Position numbers and translations under genes: made by a program. A stretch of DNA of 64,000 nt from Ochotona curzoniae (taxonomy: Eukaryota > Chordata > Mammalia > Lagomorpha > Ochotonidae). The stretch spans positions 27,704,501-27,768,500 of the forward strand of contig NW_024467106.1 of assembly GCF_017591425.1 (NCBI RefSeq). The letters are read 5' to 3'. The notes below the pieces were generated by a model. It had not been told where the DNA came from and did no database searches. It saw only the letters and a list, made by a program, of their open reading frames with translations. Shown piece after piece: positions 1 to 11,687 of this stretch (positions are counted from its first letter, which is position 1; the number at the start of each line of letters is the position of its first letter).

Positions 1-4
1 AATA

Positions 5-412
5 ATGGGTTCTTCAGAGAAACTGAACAGACACTACCTGAGTAAAGAATTGATAAGAGAAGACTGGGCTACCAAATTCTCCCAGAAAGAATCCAACAGC
101 ATGAAGACAAAAAGAGACATAGAAGACAGAACCAGAAGTTCCAACATCTGCTTAACTGTGATTGTAGAAAAAGAGACCACGCACATAAAAAGGCCATGGC
201 TCACATTTTCTGAAAGACACAAACCACAGAAGCCTACTTTTCCCCCTTCAAAAGGCCATGAAGTAAAAGAACACATTTTTAAAGACGGTGTGCATTTAGT
301 CACAACTGGTAGGAAAATTTTGAAAACATCAAGAATAATGAAAAATACAGCACCAAGTCTGACAAAAAAACTCAGAGAGGAATCTGACCTGAGGTTTAGT
401 AGACAACGATAA
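5..412 (+). other. Unassigned 135-codon open frame at window edge
   Basis: The frame is open from the window edge to TAA at 410-412. The product is Lys/Arg/Ser-rich (for example EKLNRHYLSKELIREDW near the start, SLTKKLREESDLRFSRQR at the end) with no domain I recognise. A second frame continues open for about 20 codons just past the stop (412-474), which could mean a frameshifted retrocopy or chance in AT-rich DNA. It has no visible poly(A) signal or tail, and the antisense strand is partly open too. I do not claim it is a gene. Confidence 0.2.
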
Positions 413-1740
413 TTATTTGCGAATCCCTGAGGGAACGTGACTTTGATGCTAGACGTCTATATTTCAGCAAATGAGAGTGGAAAAGACAGTTTTTATAGAA
501 CCAACGTTTAGAAAGTTTGTTGTCTGCAGACCTTTACTGCAATTGTCACTACAGGATGTACTCTAGCAGCAATAAGGAGGAAACACAGAATGTAGGCAAC
601 AATGTACAACATATTCTTAATTGATTTTCACAATTAAAAAATCAATTTAAAATATCTACCATGTATTTGCATTGTCCCTTTATTCAACAGTTCCAAAGTA
701 CTTCCTCACTGTCCACTTCCTTTGCCAGGATGTAGCTGGAAACCAAGGGGTTAACATTTTCACACACACCTTTTGGCTCTGACTGTTGGTATTTGAGAGG
801 AAGCCTAAAGAAGCTTTGGCATAAAAGAGAAAGTTGTGGCCACACTATGCACGTGGGCAGTCTCTACACCACAACCTTCCTCTCTGCTTTTCACATGGGG
901 ACTCCAAGTTCCACTCTCCGTGGCTGTGATAACTCCCTTTGGGAACTGGCTGCTCCCTCCCCTGAGTGGGGCTCACAGATTTATCAGGTGAGGGCTGACT
1001 ACAGGTGCTGGGCGAAAATGAATGCCTCATGTCTGAGGGAACAACTAGGGCATGGGGCACAGCGACAATACCTTTGTTCCTCTGTAGTGTCACCTTACCC
1101 TGTCCTTGGTATAGGAATGGGCCAGAGGTGAGGGAGAGGGATGGACCTCCAGGAGGGGGCACTAGACTCCTGGAGCAAGGAGAATGACACTGGGGCAGCC
1201 ATGAACTTCTGCACTTAAAACCCTCTTCAGACACCCCTACCTAGGGCTGCTTCATGGAAGTGTGGGTGGCCTCTCTGGTCATGGGTCTGGCAGGAACACC
1301 CTGGTCTTAGGACAGCTGGAAGGAGGAGTGTTTGGGGCAGGAAGTAACTGCAGCTAGTCCCTATTGCCCCACTGCTGGCCAGCTGCACCAGGGAGAAACA
1401 GAGGAGTGACCCTCCAACTTGGAGCAAAAACTCGACTCAAAAGCTAGAGTCCCCATTTTCCTGCCTAATCCTGAGGCTGCAGTTCCTGCACCTACTCTTA
1501 GGTGTTTAGGTGTGACCAACGATATTGTTTTCTGCTACTTGCTGTAACCTGTCCCTTTTGGAAGTGCCAATTTCATGCAACTTTCCAATTACAGGTCAGG
1601 GGCATTTACTTTCCAATTACTAGCAGCAGGGGCATTGTGAAACAGGAGCTGAGAGAGGCTTGTCTCTGGAGACTTTATTACAACTATGCTGTCAAATGAT
1701 CCTGTTAAAACTATGATCATAAAGGAAAATGTATTTTTTT

Positions 1741-2100
1741 AAAAAATTGACTTTGCGGGCCCGGCGCGGTGGCGCAAGTGGTTAAAGGTCCTCGCCTTGC
1801 ACGCCCGGGATCCCATATGGGCGCCGGTTCTAATCCCGGCAGCCCCGCTTCCCTTCCAGCTCCCTGCCTGTGGCCCGGGAAGGCAGTCGAGGACTGCCCA
1901 AAGCTTTGGGAACCTGCACCCGCGTGGGAGACCCGGAAGAGGCTCCTGGCTCTGGATCGGCATAGCATCGGCCCGTTGCGCTCACTTGGGGAGTGAATCA
2001 TCGGACGGAAGATCTTCCTCTCTGTCTCTCCTCTCTGTATATCCGCCTTTCCAATAAAAAAATAATAAAAAATAAATCTAAAAAAAAAAATTGACTTTGC
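1741..2100 (+). mobile_element. Young C-SINE with 16-bp target-site duplication
   Basis: This is a full-length tRNA-derived lagomorph C-SINE (about 1757-2084): GC-rich head, B-box-like GGTTCTAATCCC, CT-rich 3' domain, AATAAA-type tail and A-run. It is flanked by identical 16-mers AAAAAATTGACTTTGC at 1741-1756 and 2085-2100. The perfect duplication and intact CpGs indicate a recent insertion. Confidence 0.95.
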
Positions 2101-3552
2101 TATTCTTTTCAAAAAAGAGTGCACCTTGTAGTGGTTTCCAAGGAAGTTCTAGCAGCTCTTTTGGACTTTGCTCTGGGTCAGAAACGGAGGGTTTTACCCA
2201 TCTCATATACATCCCATCCTGTGGTTCACAGACATGCTGGCCACAAGCTTGGAGTATGACCCTATTATCCCAGGGAAGGAAGAGCCTATCCGACTGGAAT
2301 TTGTGTGAAGAGATGGGAACTCCAATAAAGACATTCAGAAAAGACCCCACACTCCCTGAATGGTGATGGCAGAGCTGTTCTTCATTTGCTAGGGAATTCT
2401 TGTGTAGTAAGTCTACACAGTATTTGGAATTTTACCAAGCAGAGCTGGAAGTATGGGTGCAAGTGATAGTGAAATATGGAGAGATGGACTCTACACATGG
2501 AAACATTCTAATGAGGTGGAGTGGTCTTGCAAACTTAAGGCATAAAATTCATGAAAAATTTTACATCCTTATGGCGAAATGGATGGCTACATTACTATAC
2601 TGCAGCCTATGGGAACATCAAAGAACCTAACATTTTTTTTTTTCCTGTTGAGTCACCTGGAACAGCAAAACACATTGTCTCGTGGATGCTTGTTGGTTTT
2701 GCTGGTGGTGTTAATACTGATAGCTTCAGTTTGTTATCCACTAAAATTGACCATGTTTTTAATCTATTTGATTTTTATGGAGGCCCAACATCTAGATGTT
2801 GGTCCAAACACGGCTGGTGATGAAAGAAGATACAGAATGAGAAATCAGGCAAACAGTGCGATGTTTCATTGAAATACATAGTTACCAGTCTTAAGCCAAA
2901 GACAGGGGCTGAGCCCAAGGCAGCAGTGGCTCAGATTCTCGAAGGCTTCCTGATTTGTGTTACATAAGATGTAGAGAATTGCTTAGAAACAGCTGGGATT
3001 ACTCTAAGGGCAAGCGATGATAATTTAATTGTGTTTCTCTTACACATTATGAAAACACAAAATCTGATTTTACAGCAACATTTAGACAGCTTGATAACAT
3101 TACTCAAAGCTAGTTACTAGGAGTTCAACCCATTTCTGCATTTCTGGGCACTGAATAAACTTTCAAATGTTTTCTAGCTTGAATGTCCCAAGACCTTTGA
3201 GGCTACAAAAAGTGTAAATGACACAGATTCTGATAGAACACAACCAGGACAACTGTGATTCTGAGCTGTGATCTGAGGACCTGGTAGGCAGAACTGAAGA
3301 GCACAACATAGGAAGGAATGATGTTTTGGGGCCCCTTTGTGAATTCCCCTTCATGCCCTTTCCAGAGCACTCTGCAGCAAAGAAAGCAGGCTGCTTCCTG
3401 GTCTGTTCCTTTTTGTGCCAAGGATCTCAGAGCTAGCTATTCTTGTGAATTTTGGGAAAAGGAATGTGAAATAGGTTACTATATTTGATACATTCTTAAT
3501 GACCTTCCACATACCCATGAATTTCTTACATTTTAGAATAATGATTACACAT

Positions 3553-3775
3553 ACCAGGGTGCTTCAAAAAATGTGTGGGAATAATAAATTTAAAAGATAA
3601 GATTGTCTTGTTACAATGCATGATGAAATTCACACTTAGGAAGGACCTTCACAAAGATCCTGGAGAATATATATTGCAGATTTCTAAACATTTAACACTA
3701 TCCTATGCTTATCTTTTAATTCCATCTTTTCACAATCACTTTGAAGTACTCTTGTGTATAAAACTTTCCAACTCA
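3553..3775. mobile_element. Mariner-like inverted-repeat element (non-autonomous)
   Basis: The left end GGGTGCTTCAAAAAATGTG followed by TTTAAAAGATAAG is mirrored at the right end by CTTATCTTTTAATTCCATC and CACTTTGAAGTACTCTTGTG. No coding capacity remains. Related ends occur at 11399-11477, 41359-41490 and 54860-55318. The family assignment (Tc1/mariner-type) is from memory and tentative. Confidence 0.5.
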
Positions 3776-3894
3776 ATACATGGAACTTTATGAGAGTAAA
3801 TCCTCATAAAGAGAGATAACCATCTAGATGGTAATCTAGATGGGTGCCTGCACCCTGCAGGCTGATTGTCTCCCTGCATGAGGAAACACTAGGT

Positions 3895-4431
<537 letters not shown>

Positions 4432-6291
4432 CAAAAGTCACAGACAAGTTTCCCCTCCAGCTATCAGATGCAAATTTCAAAGTCCTTCTAGAATCTTCTG
4501 TTATTAGACCAGAAAGCTGATATCAGAAGTACATATTGCAACACACAAAAGCTCAGCAAATTTCAGGAGAGAGTGAATCCACACATTTGCCTGATGTCCA
4601 ACAGCCACCTGGAATGTGCCTGCCATGGTTACAGGCTGGGAATGGAGCTCTTTAAGTCAGAGACAGCATGTGGGAAGGGTGTGAGGGGCTGGGGAGCTGG
4701 TAAGAAAACAGGCAAGGGAGTGTAGGTCTGGGGTGCTTCCTGTGACACTGCATTTCTTACGAAACAGCTGGTGTGCATGCAATGAGTTCTGCAAAGCTTG
4801 GCAACTGGTTCCCTTTCTGAGAAAAGAGCTTTCCATGAAAACCAGAGTATTGTTTCCTTGAAAATAAACACACTCGAGAGCTGACCACACTGGAAATTTA
4901 GTTCAGTGACAGTAGTGGTGTCTGGGGAGTTGAGGGGTGCTCTGCAGAGACTCCCATTTCCCAACTCAGCTGAGAGTACCCTCTGTCCTTGGAACCTGGC
5001 AAAACTGCATCAATCCTGTCGCTTAGTATACACCTTGTCTTCATTGCTTGCTTTGCAGGATGTGGCTTATTCCAACAGTTCCACCTGCACCTGCCACGGC
5101 CCCAGCAAGACTCCCATCAGAGAAAAAATGAAAGAATGGAAACAGGCCAGACTCAGAGTGGCAGGTTGAAACATGTCTGCAGGAAGTCGCAGTAATTCAC
5201 CATACACTGACAAAAGCCCATGCTGGGAGCTGAGGTAACAGACACAGAACTATGGACTCCATGGCAGAATGGGGGTGAGGATGAAGCAGGCAGACTAACC
5301 CCTTGAGTGTCATTATCTGAGAAGGTTCTCGGAAACATGAACATCATGTTAACAGAGAGGGAAAGAGGAGGAAGGGAGCTTCCCAGGGCATAGACAAGTA
5401 CACTGATCAATCACTTTCCTAACATTAAGCAGAGATTTCCAGAAGTCATTCCTAAGTGTTAAGTTGTGCACTTGTTCTGACTAGTGTGATAAAACCTCAT
5501 CCCACGCACTCCATCCTATCAAGGATGTGTGTCATCCCTTTGGCCAGTGTATCCATGTTGTATACGCTCCCCACTCACTAATCACTCAGTAGTCAGTTCT
5601 GTTATCAGGCCAACTATTGTGGAATCAAGGCGATTGTGTTCAAGGAACTCTTCTTTATCTTCATAATGACCCTAAAGTCTTAGAGTAGGGATGCTGTTCT
5701 AGTGTTCTATTTTATTATCAGTTACCTTTGTTAACCTCTTAACAGATGAGAAAAGGAAAAGTACGTGCCAGACAAAGAGAAATCCACACGTGAAGGCATG
5801 GAGAGGCTAGTGGAGAGGAGCCTTCCCAAAGCCTTATGCCAGGTTGGCTTCCTGGGCTAAGGGCCGTGTGAGGCCAAAGGGGGAAGGTGGCTGGTGCTGC
5901 TGGAAGGGCTGCAGGATTTGCACAGAGGGGACAGGGCCATGACTGCTCAGAACCTACTTTGGTACAGTGGCTGGGTAGGTGGAGGCTGGAATGTGGGTGC
6001 CGAGAACAGGCTCCTGCCACAGCATGGACCAGGGTGGAGAGGAGTGCAGGTCTGTATGGGCAACTGACCAGATATGGCAGGAAAGGGAGAGGGAGGAGGA
6101 GATGGTGAAGGCATCTGAGCCCAGGGGACTGCGTGGATGATAGGACCATTCACTGATCCTGGGATGCACAGGGGTGGGCAAGGAAGGGGCTGCTGCATGA
6201 CAGGGGAGTCTCAGGCTGATGGGGTATCCATCAGGGCTGACCAATAGGGGACCACAGGCAGTCTGTGTTAGACCCCTCACTGGCTTCTTAC

Positions 6292-6354
6292 CTTCTCCCC
6301 TTTCATCCCAGGAAGGCCAGAGGCTCCATCAAGTCCAGGTTGCCCCTCAGGGCC
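6292..6354 (-). CDS. COL15A1: COL15A1 exon 15: COL2 triple helix
   Basis: This is a 63-nt, phase 0-0 exon of 21 codons: GPEGQPGLDGASGLPGMKG, then EK. The acceptor is GTCCCTCAG and the donor AAG|GTAAGA. It is a perfect seven-triplet Gly-X-Y segment nearly identical to human. It is the last COL15A1 exon visible: the next expected peptide (GARGPNGSVGEKG in human) was searched for by eye on the minus strand of 1-6280 and not found, so the gene continues beyond the window edge. Confidence 0.96.
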
Positions 6355-6816
6355 CTGAGGGACATCAATGACAGTTAGCACATTTTCTCCACTATACCTC
6401 GCATACAAACCTGCCCTAGATGGGAGGGCTCAGTAGCAGGCAGTGAGGCCATGTGTCCAGGGCAGGAGTGCCAGATCCCACCCCTAGTGGGAATGGCACT
6501 CCCTGCAGGTGAGTACCAGGCATCCTCTGGGTTTCCCTTTGTACCCTGTTTGGTATTGGGCTGGATGATCTTCAAGACACCCCTATCTGGGTCAGACTCT
6601 CTGAGTCTGCACAACCTGCACAACCACCATCAGCACTCACACCACTACAATGGATTAATCAGCACAGGAGCACCACTGCTCTCTCCTAAGGAGAGCCCCA
6701 GACTTGGAGGGGGTGTCCTGGGCTCTGAGACCTGTGCCAGACCTTCTGCCTCTCCATTACAGGAAGCCCCAAGGTCAGAGTTGGCGGGGGCAGGGGGGGG
6801 AACCTCAGCTGCTCAC
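6355..6816 (-). other. COL15A1: COL15A1 intron 14
   Basis: This 462-nt intron lies between two COL2 exons. No feature is recognised. Confidence 0.88.
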
Positions 6817-6942
6817 CGGGGGTCCAGGTTCACCAGCAGCTCCATCTTCTCCTGGAGACCCAGGGGGGCCTGTGAGAACATCAGTCCCTGGTTTTCCTGG
6901 AATCCCAGGTAAGCCCGGTGGGCCTGGTGGGCCTGGCGGACC
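6817..6942 (-). CDS. COL15A1: COL15A1 exon 14: start of COL2 triple helix
   Basis: This is a 126-nt, phase 0-0 exon of 42 codons made of Gly-X-Y triplets. It starts [19 protein letters not shown], has an interruption (TDVLT), then [18 protein letters not shown]. The acceptor is TCCTTTAG and the donor CCG|GTGAGC. The interruption sits where human has TDVFM, so it is an inherited flexible point rather than damage. The exon begins and ends on whole triplets, as fibril-associated and multiplexin collagen exons usually do. Confidence 0.96.
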
Positions 6943-7029
6943 CTAAAGGACAGATCTTCTGTTAGCGATGGTTGGGCAGGGCAAGCATAGACATCCCTCA
7001 CATCCTATCTACGCCTTCCACAGCCTAAG

Positions 7030-7085
7030 CTTTCGCTTGGTAGATGAGGAAACTAAAGCTCAGTGAGATGTTGTGACTCAAAGAC
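7030..7085 (-). repeat. MIR-like remnant
   Basis: GATGAGGAAACTAAAGCTCAG followed by GTGAGATGTTGTGACTCAAAG resembles the MIR core in antisense orientation. Confidence 0.45.
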
Positions 7086-7094
7086 GCATACACA

Positions 7095-7104
7095 CGTACA
7101 CACA

Positions 7105-7143
<39 letters not shown>
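7095..7143. repeat. (CA)n microsatellite
   Basis: A run of CA dinucleotides with a few TA interruptions, directly upstream of a C-SINE fragment. Confidence 0.95.
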
Positions 7144-7146
<3 letters not shown>

Positions 7147-7197
7147 TACACAGAGCTAATCAGAGCAGAGTGGGGATTAGACTCTAAGGCTAATGTG

Positions 7198-7475
7198 TAG
7201 GCATCCTAAATGGGCACTGGTTCAGGTCCCCAACTGCTTCACTTCCAATCCAGCCCCCTACTAATGTGCCTGGGAATGGCTCAGGGCTTGGGCTCCTGAA
7301 CCCATGTGGGAGACCTAGATGAAGCTCCTGGTTCCTGGCTTCCACCTGGCCCAGCACTGGTCATTATGGCCCATGGGGGAATGAACCAGCAGGTGAAAGA
7401 TCTCTGTTTTCCTGTTTCTCCCTCTCTCTCAGTCCTACTGATTACCAAATGAATAAATAAATACTGTTTTAAACT
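7198..7475 (+). mobile_element. C-SINE, older, 5'-truncated
   Basis: It has the GCATCC...GGGCACTGGTTC piece, CTTGGGCTCCTGAACCCATG, GGAGACC, the CT-rich domain and AATAAATAAATA tail of the C-SINE family, with substantial divergence. Confidence 0.85.
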
Positions 7476-8323
7476 TTGGTCTTTTTCAGGCCAATTATAT
7501 ATCATGTTTTCTTCCAAATGGAGGTACGATAAAGATCCAGTTAGTTGGAACTCCCAGGGGTGTTCTGGCTAATCGAGTTGTCTAACGTGAGTTTAGTCAG
7601 AAACTGCCTGTCGTTAAGATGCTTCTCTCTAGCCTCCTGCCAGGCGAGCTGACCCTCGCCTGGGGAGGGGGTGGTTCATGGAAGATCCACCAGCTCCCAC
7701 CCCACCCATGTCAACCTTGGTCATGAAGACTGAGCAAGGAGCAGCCAACTTGGGCTTCTAACAGAGTTGCAGCACAGGTGCACAAGGGGAGGGGTGGAGA
7801 GGAGGTTGCAGGCTGGGGAAGTACCAACTACAGCTAGAGGAGGGAGGAGCTCCCCTGGAGACAAGAGGTGGAGCCTCAAGCTTTGGGCAGGAGGCCAGGG
7901 GAGCAAACACACCAAGGAGGCAGAAAGTGGAAGAGGGCTGGTGAGCAGTAAGGAGAGCCTCAAGAAGCAGCTTGAAGCCAAAGGGTGGGAGTCCACCCAG
8001 AGAAGAGCCATGTGTCTGTGATGAGTAAGGGGTGAGTGTAGCAGATGGGAGAGTAGAGGCTGACTTGTAGAGGTGAAGGTCAGGCAGTGTATCGGAGGCT
8101 GCCAGGGTCAGGGAGAGTGAGGCAAGTGGAGAAGAAATAACCTGGCCACAAATCAAGCCTCATATTCACTTAAAACAAAACAGAACAATGTGGAAAATGT
8201 CAAACACATACAAAAGCCAATGAAAGACTCGAGGCTCACAGTCCTCAGCAAGGCCCATCTGCTCCCATTCACTCCTCCCTCCTCCCTGCCAGGATCCCAA
8301 GCAGTGTCATCCTCCACACTCAC

Positions 8324-8410
8324 CCTCAACAGCTCTTCACTGGCCACCGGGTCCCCAGAGCCAACATCCAAGCCCCAGCCTAGGCTGGAGCCCTCAGACT
8401 CTGCACCCAC
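8324..8410 (-). CDS. COL15A1: COL15A1 exon 13: NC2, Ser-Gly rich
   Basis: This is an 87-nt, phase 0-0 exon of 29 codons: VGAESEGSSLGWGLDVGSGD, then PVASEELLR. The acceptor is CCTTCCAG and the donor AGG|GTGAGT. It matches the human NC2 peptide GAEAEGSGLGWGSDVGSGSGD...LLR closely. Human (from memory) has a tandem Ser-Gly-Ser-Gly here, a strong glycosaminoglycan acceptor; this copy keeps a single Ser-Gly-Asp. The exon leads directly into the Gly-Pro-Pro start of COL2. Confidence 0.94.
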
Positions 8411-9350
8411 CTGGAAGGAAAAGAAAATCTCCTACAGGGTTCTCCAGTTTCCAGGGACCGCCATGCCACTGGAAGCTTCCCTGGTGCTCTGTAGCGGGAA
8501 ATGTCTGCTCCCAATTTTCCTTCAGGCTTTTTCCACCACTGCTCTCTCTATGGCCTCCCATGTGTGTGGCTAACAAATGTTAAGCCCTCAGCCTCCTCTC
8601 CTGTCACTCAAACTCCTTGGCATCTTTTCAGGCCCCGTTCTGCCATCACATCTTCCCTGAAGCCCTCCCTAATACTCCTCCCGGCAGAATTCATCTCTCC
8701 TCCCTCAAAGCCCCCAGCCTCTGTCCCAGTCTGGATTGAGTGCTGAGACCACCTGACTTGAAGTGGACTTGTGCATGTGTCAGTTGGCCTCACAACCAAC
8801 CAGCAGGATTTTACAAAATCTCTTGCTGGCTTTTCATTCCTGCAGTTGGGAGCCAGCCAGGGAAGGTCTAAGGCAACTGAGGAGCTGTATGAGAATCAGA
8901 GCCCTACTGAAAGGCTCCAAGCAGGAGCTGGGTCCAGCAAGGCCAGTAGCAGTGGAGGATGCATGAGTGGGAGAAGGGAGGTGAGACCCAGATCGGGAGG
9001 AGGAAGTGATGCAGGGCCACAGGGTGAAGTGAGGGTGGCCCAGTTGGGAATGATAACAGGACACCCTGAGGATGTTTCCTGGCTTCTCTGTTGGCACATA
9101 GGGCACCATTCCCAGACACAGGACCTGGGAAAGAGGGGCAGTTTGGGATGGGCTGAGGTGAAGGGACATCAGGCCACCCAGAGTGCAAGAGATGGCCTGG
9201 ATAAGACACTTCCATCCTTGAGTGCAGTACAAGCTCCACTAGGGCTGGGAAACCCTGGGTCTGAACAGAGTGTTTCCTAGGAGGCTGACAAGTACTGGTC
9301 CATGGTGTCCCTGCAGGCTGTGCATGGCATGAGTCCAGTTGGGAACTCAC
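8411..9350 (-). other. COL15A1: COL15A1 intron 12
   Basis: This 0.94-kb intron has an L2-like stretch at about 8520-8725; the rest is featureless. Confidence 0.8.
8520..8725 (+). repeat. L2-like remnant
   Basis: The TC-rich sequence with CATCTTCCCTGAAGCCCTCC is typical of the L2 3' region. Confidence 0.4.
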
Positions 9351-9410
9351 CGAGGGTCCAGCAGGTGCAGAAGATGTGGGGGACCAAGGAAAGCTCTCCT
9401 CAGCTTCATC
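9351..9410 (-). CDS. COL15A1: COL15A1 exon 12: end of COL1 remnant and start of NC2
   Basis: This is a 60-nt, phase 0-0 exon of 20 codons: DEAEESFPWSPTSSAPAGPS. The acceptor is TCTCTTCAG and the donor TCG|GTGAGT. The human counterpart begins GDAGEELPGPPEPSGP; both Gly-X-Y glycines at the start (G-D-A, G-E-E) are replaced here by Asp and Glu. The rest is Pro/Ser-rich NC2, a non-helical spacer. Identity comes from location, phase, length and the shared A-x-E-E/P-rich pattern; sequence conservation is modest. Confidence 0.82.
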
Positions 9411-10682
9411 CTGAAGAGAACAAAGTGGGTGGTTAGTGATGTGCTGGGCACCCCTCCTATTGTTCCCTCTCCTTTCTGAACTATCTTTAAGGTCAGACTT
9501 CACTGTCCTTCCCACGGCCAACCAACAAGTGTTTGTCCACCTACTCTTGTCACTCACGAGTCCCTCCACCTTGACTATGCTCTGGGCTCTGCAGGAGCCA
9601 AGTTGTGCAGCCCTACCCTCCCACTCCTGCACCCAGCCCTTTGTAGCCTGCAAGGGCCTCTACAATTCACAGGGCTGCCTCCCCTGACTATGGGAGGACA
9701 AGCATGGTTCCCTCCCGGCACACAGCAGCTGCTTGGGGCAAGCTTCTAGAATGGTAAGGCACCCCTTTGAAAGGAAATGGAAAAGAGACAATGAGAAGAA
9801 GGACCTCCCAGGAGGCACTGGCTGCCACCTAGCACCAGGGAAATGGCTGTCTTAACAAATACAGTGATGACACAGCTGGACCATGCAAAGGAGAATGGAA
9901 ATGTTCACAAATCCCCTACTGTCTCAGAGTCCACTGTGGTCAGAGGCAGAGGTAGGGGAAGACACCAGCCTCCCTGTCCTAACACTTGCTGCCACATTCA
10001 AGGGGGCCCACATCCAAGGCCTGAGGCAAGAGCACCCGCTACCCAGAGGGCAGAGGAGTGGGGACCAGCATGAAGGTGGGAAGGGGCCCCAGTGGCAGCC
10101 CAGCAGACCCCTGGGCAGAGCCTCCTGGTGAACATAGGCTGCAGCCAAAATGATGCATCCAGTTGTTCCACAAACAGGAACTTATTACCTTCCTACGATG
10201 CCTGTCAGCTGACAAAGCATTCCCTAAACACTAGCTCCTGGCTTCCTGGTGATGACCAGTGCCACCTGCTGCACACAGGTGAGGCAGCTGGAGCCAAGTA
10301 CAGAACACCTGCGATTTGCAGCTTTTGAGAGGCAAGCCAGATCCTGAAGCTCTGCCCCATGCTTTCCCAGGCAAACAAAAATCAGGGGTGAATCTGGAGC
10401 AGACACAAAGCCCCAGGACAAGAGGGGCTCTGGGATAAAAGATGGGGAAATGAGGCCACGGAGGCCGAGAGACATGGTCTCAGTCGGTAGGGAGATGCCA
10501 GGCAGGACTGCTCTTCTGTTGCATTCATCACTCTCCATGCTTCCTGATTGCATTTTCCGTGGGCTCAGCCACATTAGCTGACTCTATCGCCTCCATCACA
10601 ACTGAATAAATTAACCTCAATAACATGCTCGGGACACTTGACCAGGAGCCAAGATTATCTCTAGAGCAGTCACAGCACAGAC
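9411..10682 (-). other. COL15A1: COL15A1 intron 11
   Basis: This 1.27-kb intron shows no recognised repeat or gene; the open frames on both strands look like chance. Confidence 0.8.
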
Positions 10683-10733
10683 CTCTTCTCCTTCAGGTGT
10701 GGCTTGTCCTTCCATTTCCATGTGCATTTGAGC
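10683..10733 (-). CDS. COL15A1: COL15A1 exon 11: end of NC1 and start of an eroded COL1 helix
   Basis: This is a 51-nt, phase 0-0 exon of 17 codons: AQMHMEMEGQATPEGEE. The acceptor is TGTTTCAG; the donor is GAG|GTCTGT, weaker than the others. In human this exon reads AQREH, then Gly-X-Y triplets (GMK GQA GPK GEK; from memory). Here only two of the four glycines remain (GQA, GEE); the others are Glu and Thr. The alignment through AQ, M, GQA, P and GE is good, so this is the same exon, but its collagen repeat looks broken. Confidence 0.83.
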
Positions 10734-11398
10734 CTGAAACAAGAAGAGCTGGTTGAAATGTGGTCATGATGTCTTTGGGACATGGAGCTGCTGACCTCTT
10801 GATCCTGGCTATGCTAAGGGGAGACCATGACATTGGCGTCCCCAGACCTGATAGTCTAATCTTTTACTAGTGTCCCCAAGCATGCTGGCACTTCCTCTCA
10901 AGAATGATATTCTCCATATGTTCTCTCAGATTCTAATGCACAGTCCCTCATGGGATTTGCTAACCAGCTTCATGCTTATGCCTGGACTTGGTGGTTGTGG
11001 ACAGTGCAGAAAACCAAGGCAGAAAATCAATAGACCAAAGCCCTTGCCTCTACTTGACCTCTGGTGGCTGGATGACCTTGAGTAGAGTCCTAGGCATCTC
11101 TGAGATTCATCTGCAGAACAATTTTACAGAGCAAGCTTGGTATGCAGTACCACGTGATAGCTAGAGTTTTTTTCTTAATGTATGACATATATCCACAGGT
11201 AGGTAGGAGGTTCAACAGTTATGTGCCCCAGTCATGCAAACATAAAACTAAGAGAGAGAGAGGTACAGAAATTGGTCTTAGATATGTGGCAGAGCCAGGC
11301 TGGGATACCATTTCTCACCTGCTAAGCTAGTTAAAGGACCCGCCACATCTATAAAATCAGCCAGCTGTGGAGACTGTATGCAGACCCCTTGCATGCAT

Positions 11399-11477
11399 GG
11401 ACTTCAAATTTATTTGCACCAAAATAAACTTATTTTTAATGCCATTTTCTGCAAGCTTTTTGAAGTACCCTTGTGTC
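11399..11477. mobile_element. Mariner-like element, one end only
   Basis: The end CAAGCTTTTTGAAGTACCC plus TTGTGT matches the terminal repeat seen at 3553-3775; the AT-rich interior with TTTGCACCAAAATAAACTT belongs to the same family. Confidence 0.45.
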
Positions 11478-11687
11478 ATTTCAAAAAGTGTAACATTTAC
11501 ATGGTGTTAGGGATTAAAAGTAATTCAAAGACGACTTAAGCAACATGGGAGACGTGCACAGGTCATACACAAATTCTACACCATTTTATAAGAGACTTGA
11601 GTATGTTATTTGTTTGTTTCCATGGGGGACAGCCACCTTGGATAACTCTGGGATTCAAACCATCCTCCAGATATTTTTGATTCCTTA

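Larger units (their letters stand above)
6943..8323 (-). other. COL15A1: COL15A1 intron 13
   Basis: This 1.4-kb intron contains a MIR-like piece, a CA repeat (7095-7143) and a C-SINE 3' part (7198-7475). About 7480-8320 is featureless. Confidence 0.85.

Noticed and set aside
1757..1800. Resemblance of GGGCCCGGCGCGGTGGCGCA to a primate Alu head
   Set aside because: The following sequence (GTGGTTAAAGGTCCTCGCC, GGTTCTAATCCC, CT-rich 3' domain) is that of a lagomorph tRNA-derived C-SINE, not the 7SL-derived Alu.
8904..9653. 249-codon minus-strand open frame overlapping exon 12
   Set aside because: Only 20 codons (9351-9410) match collagen XV; the rest is intronic sequence with no recognisable domain.
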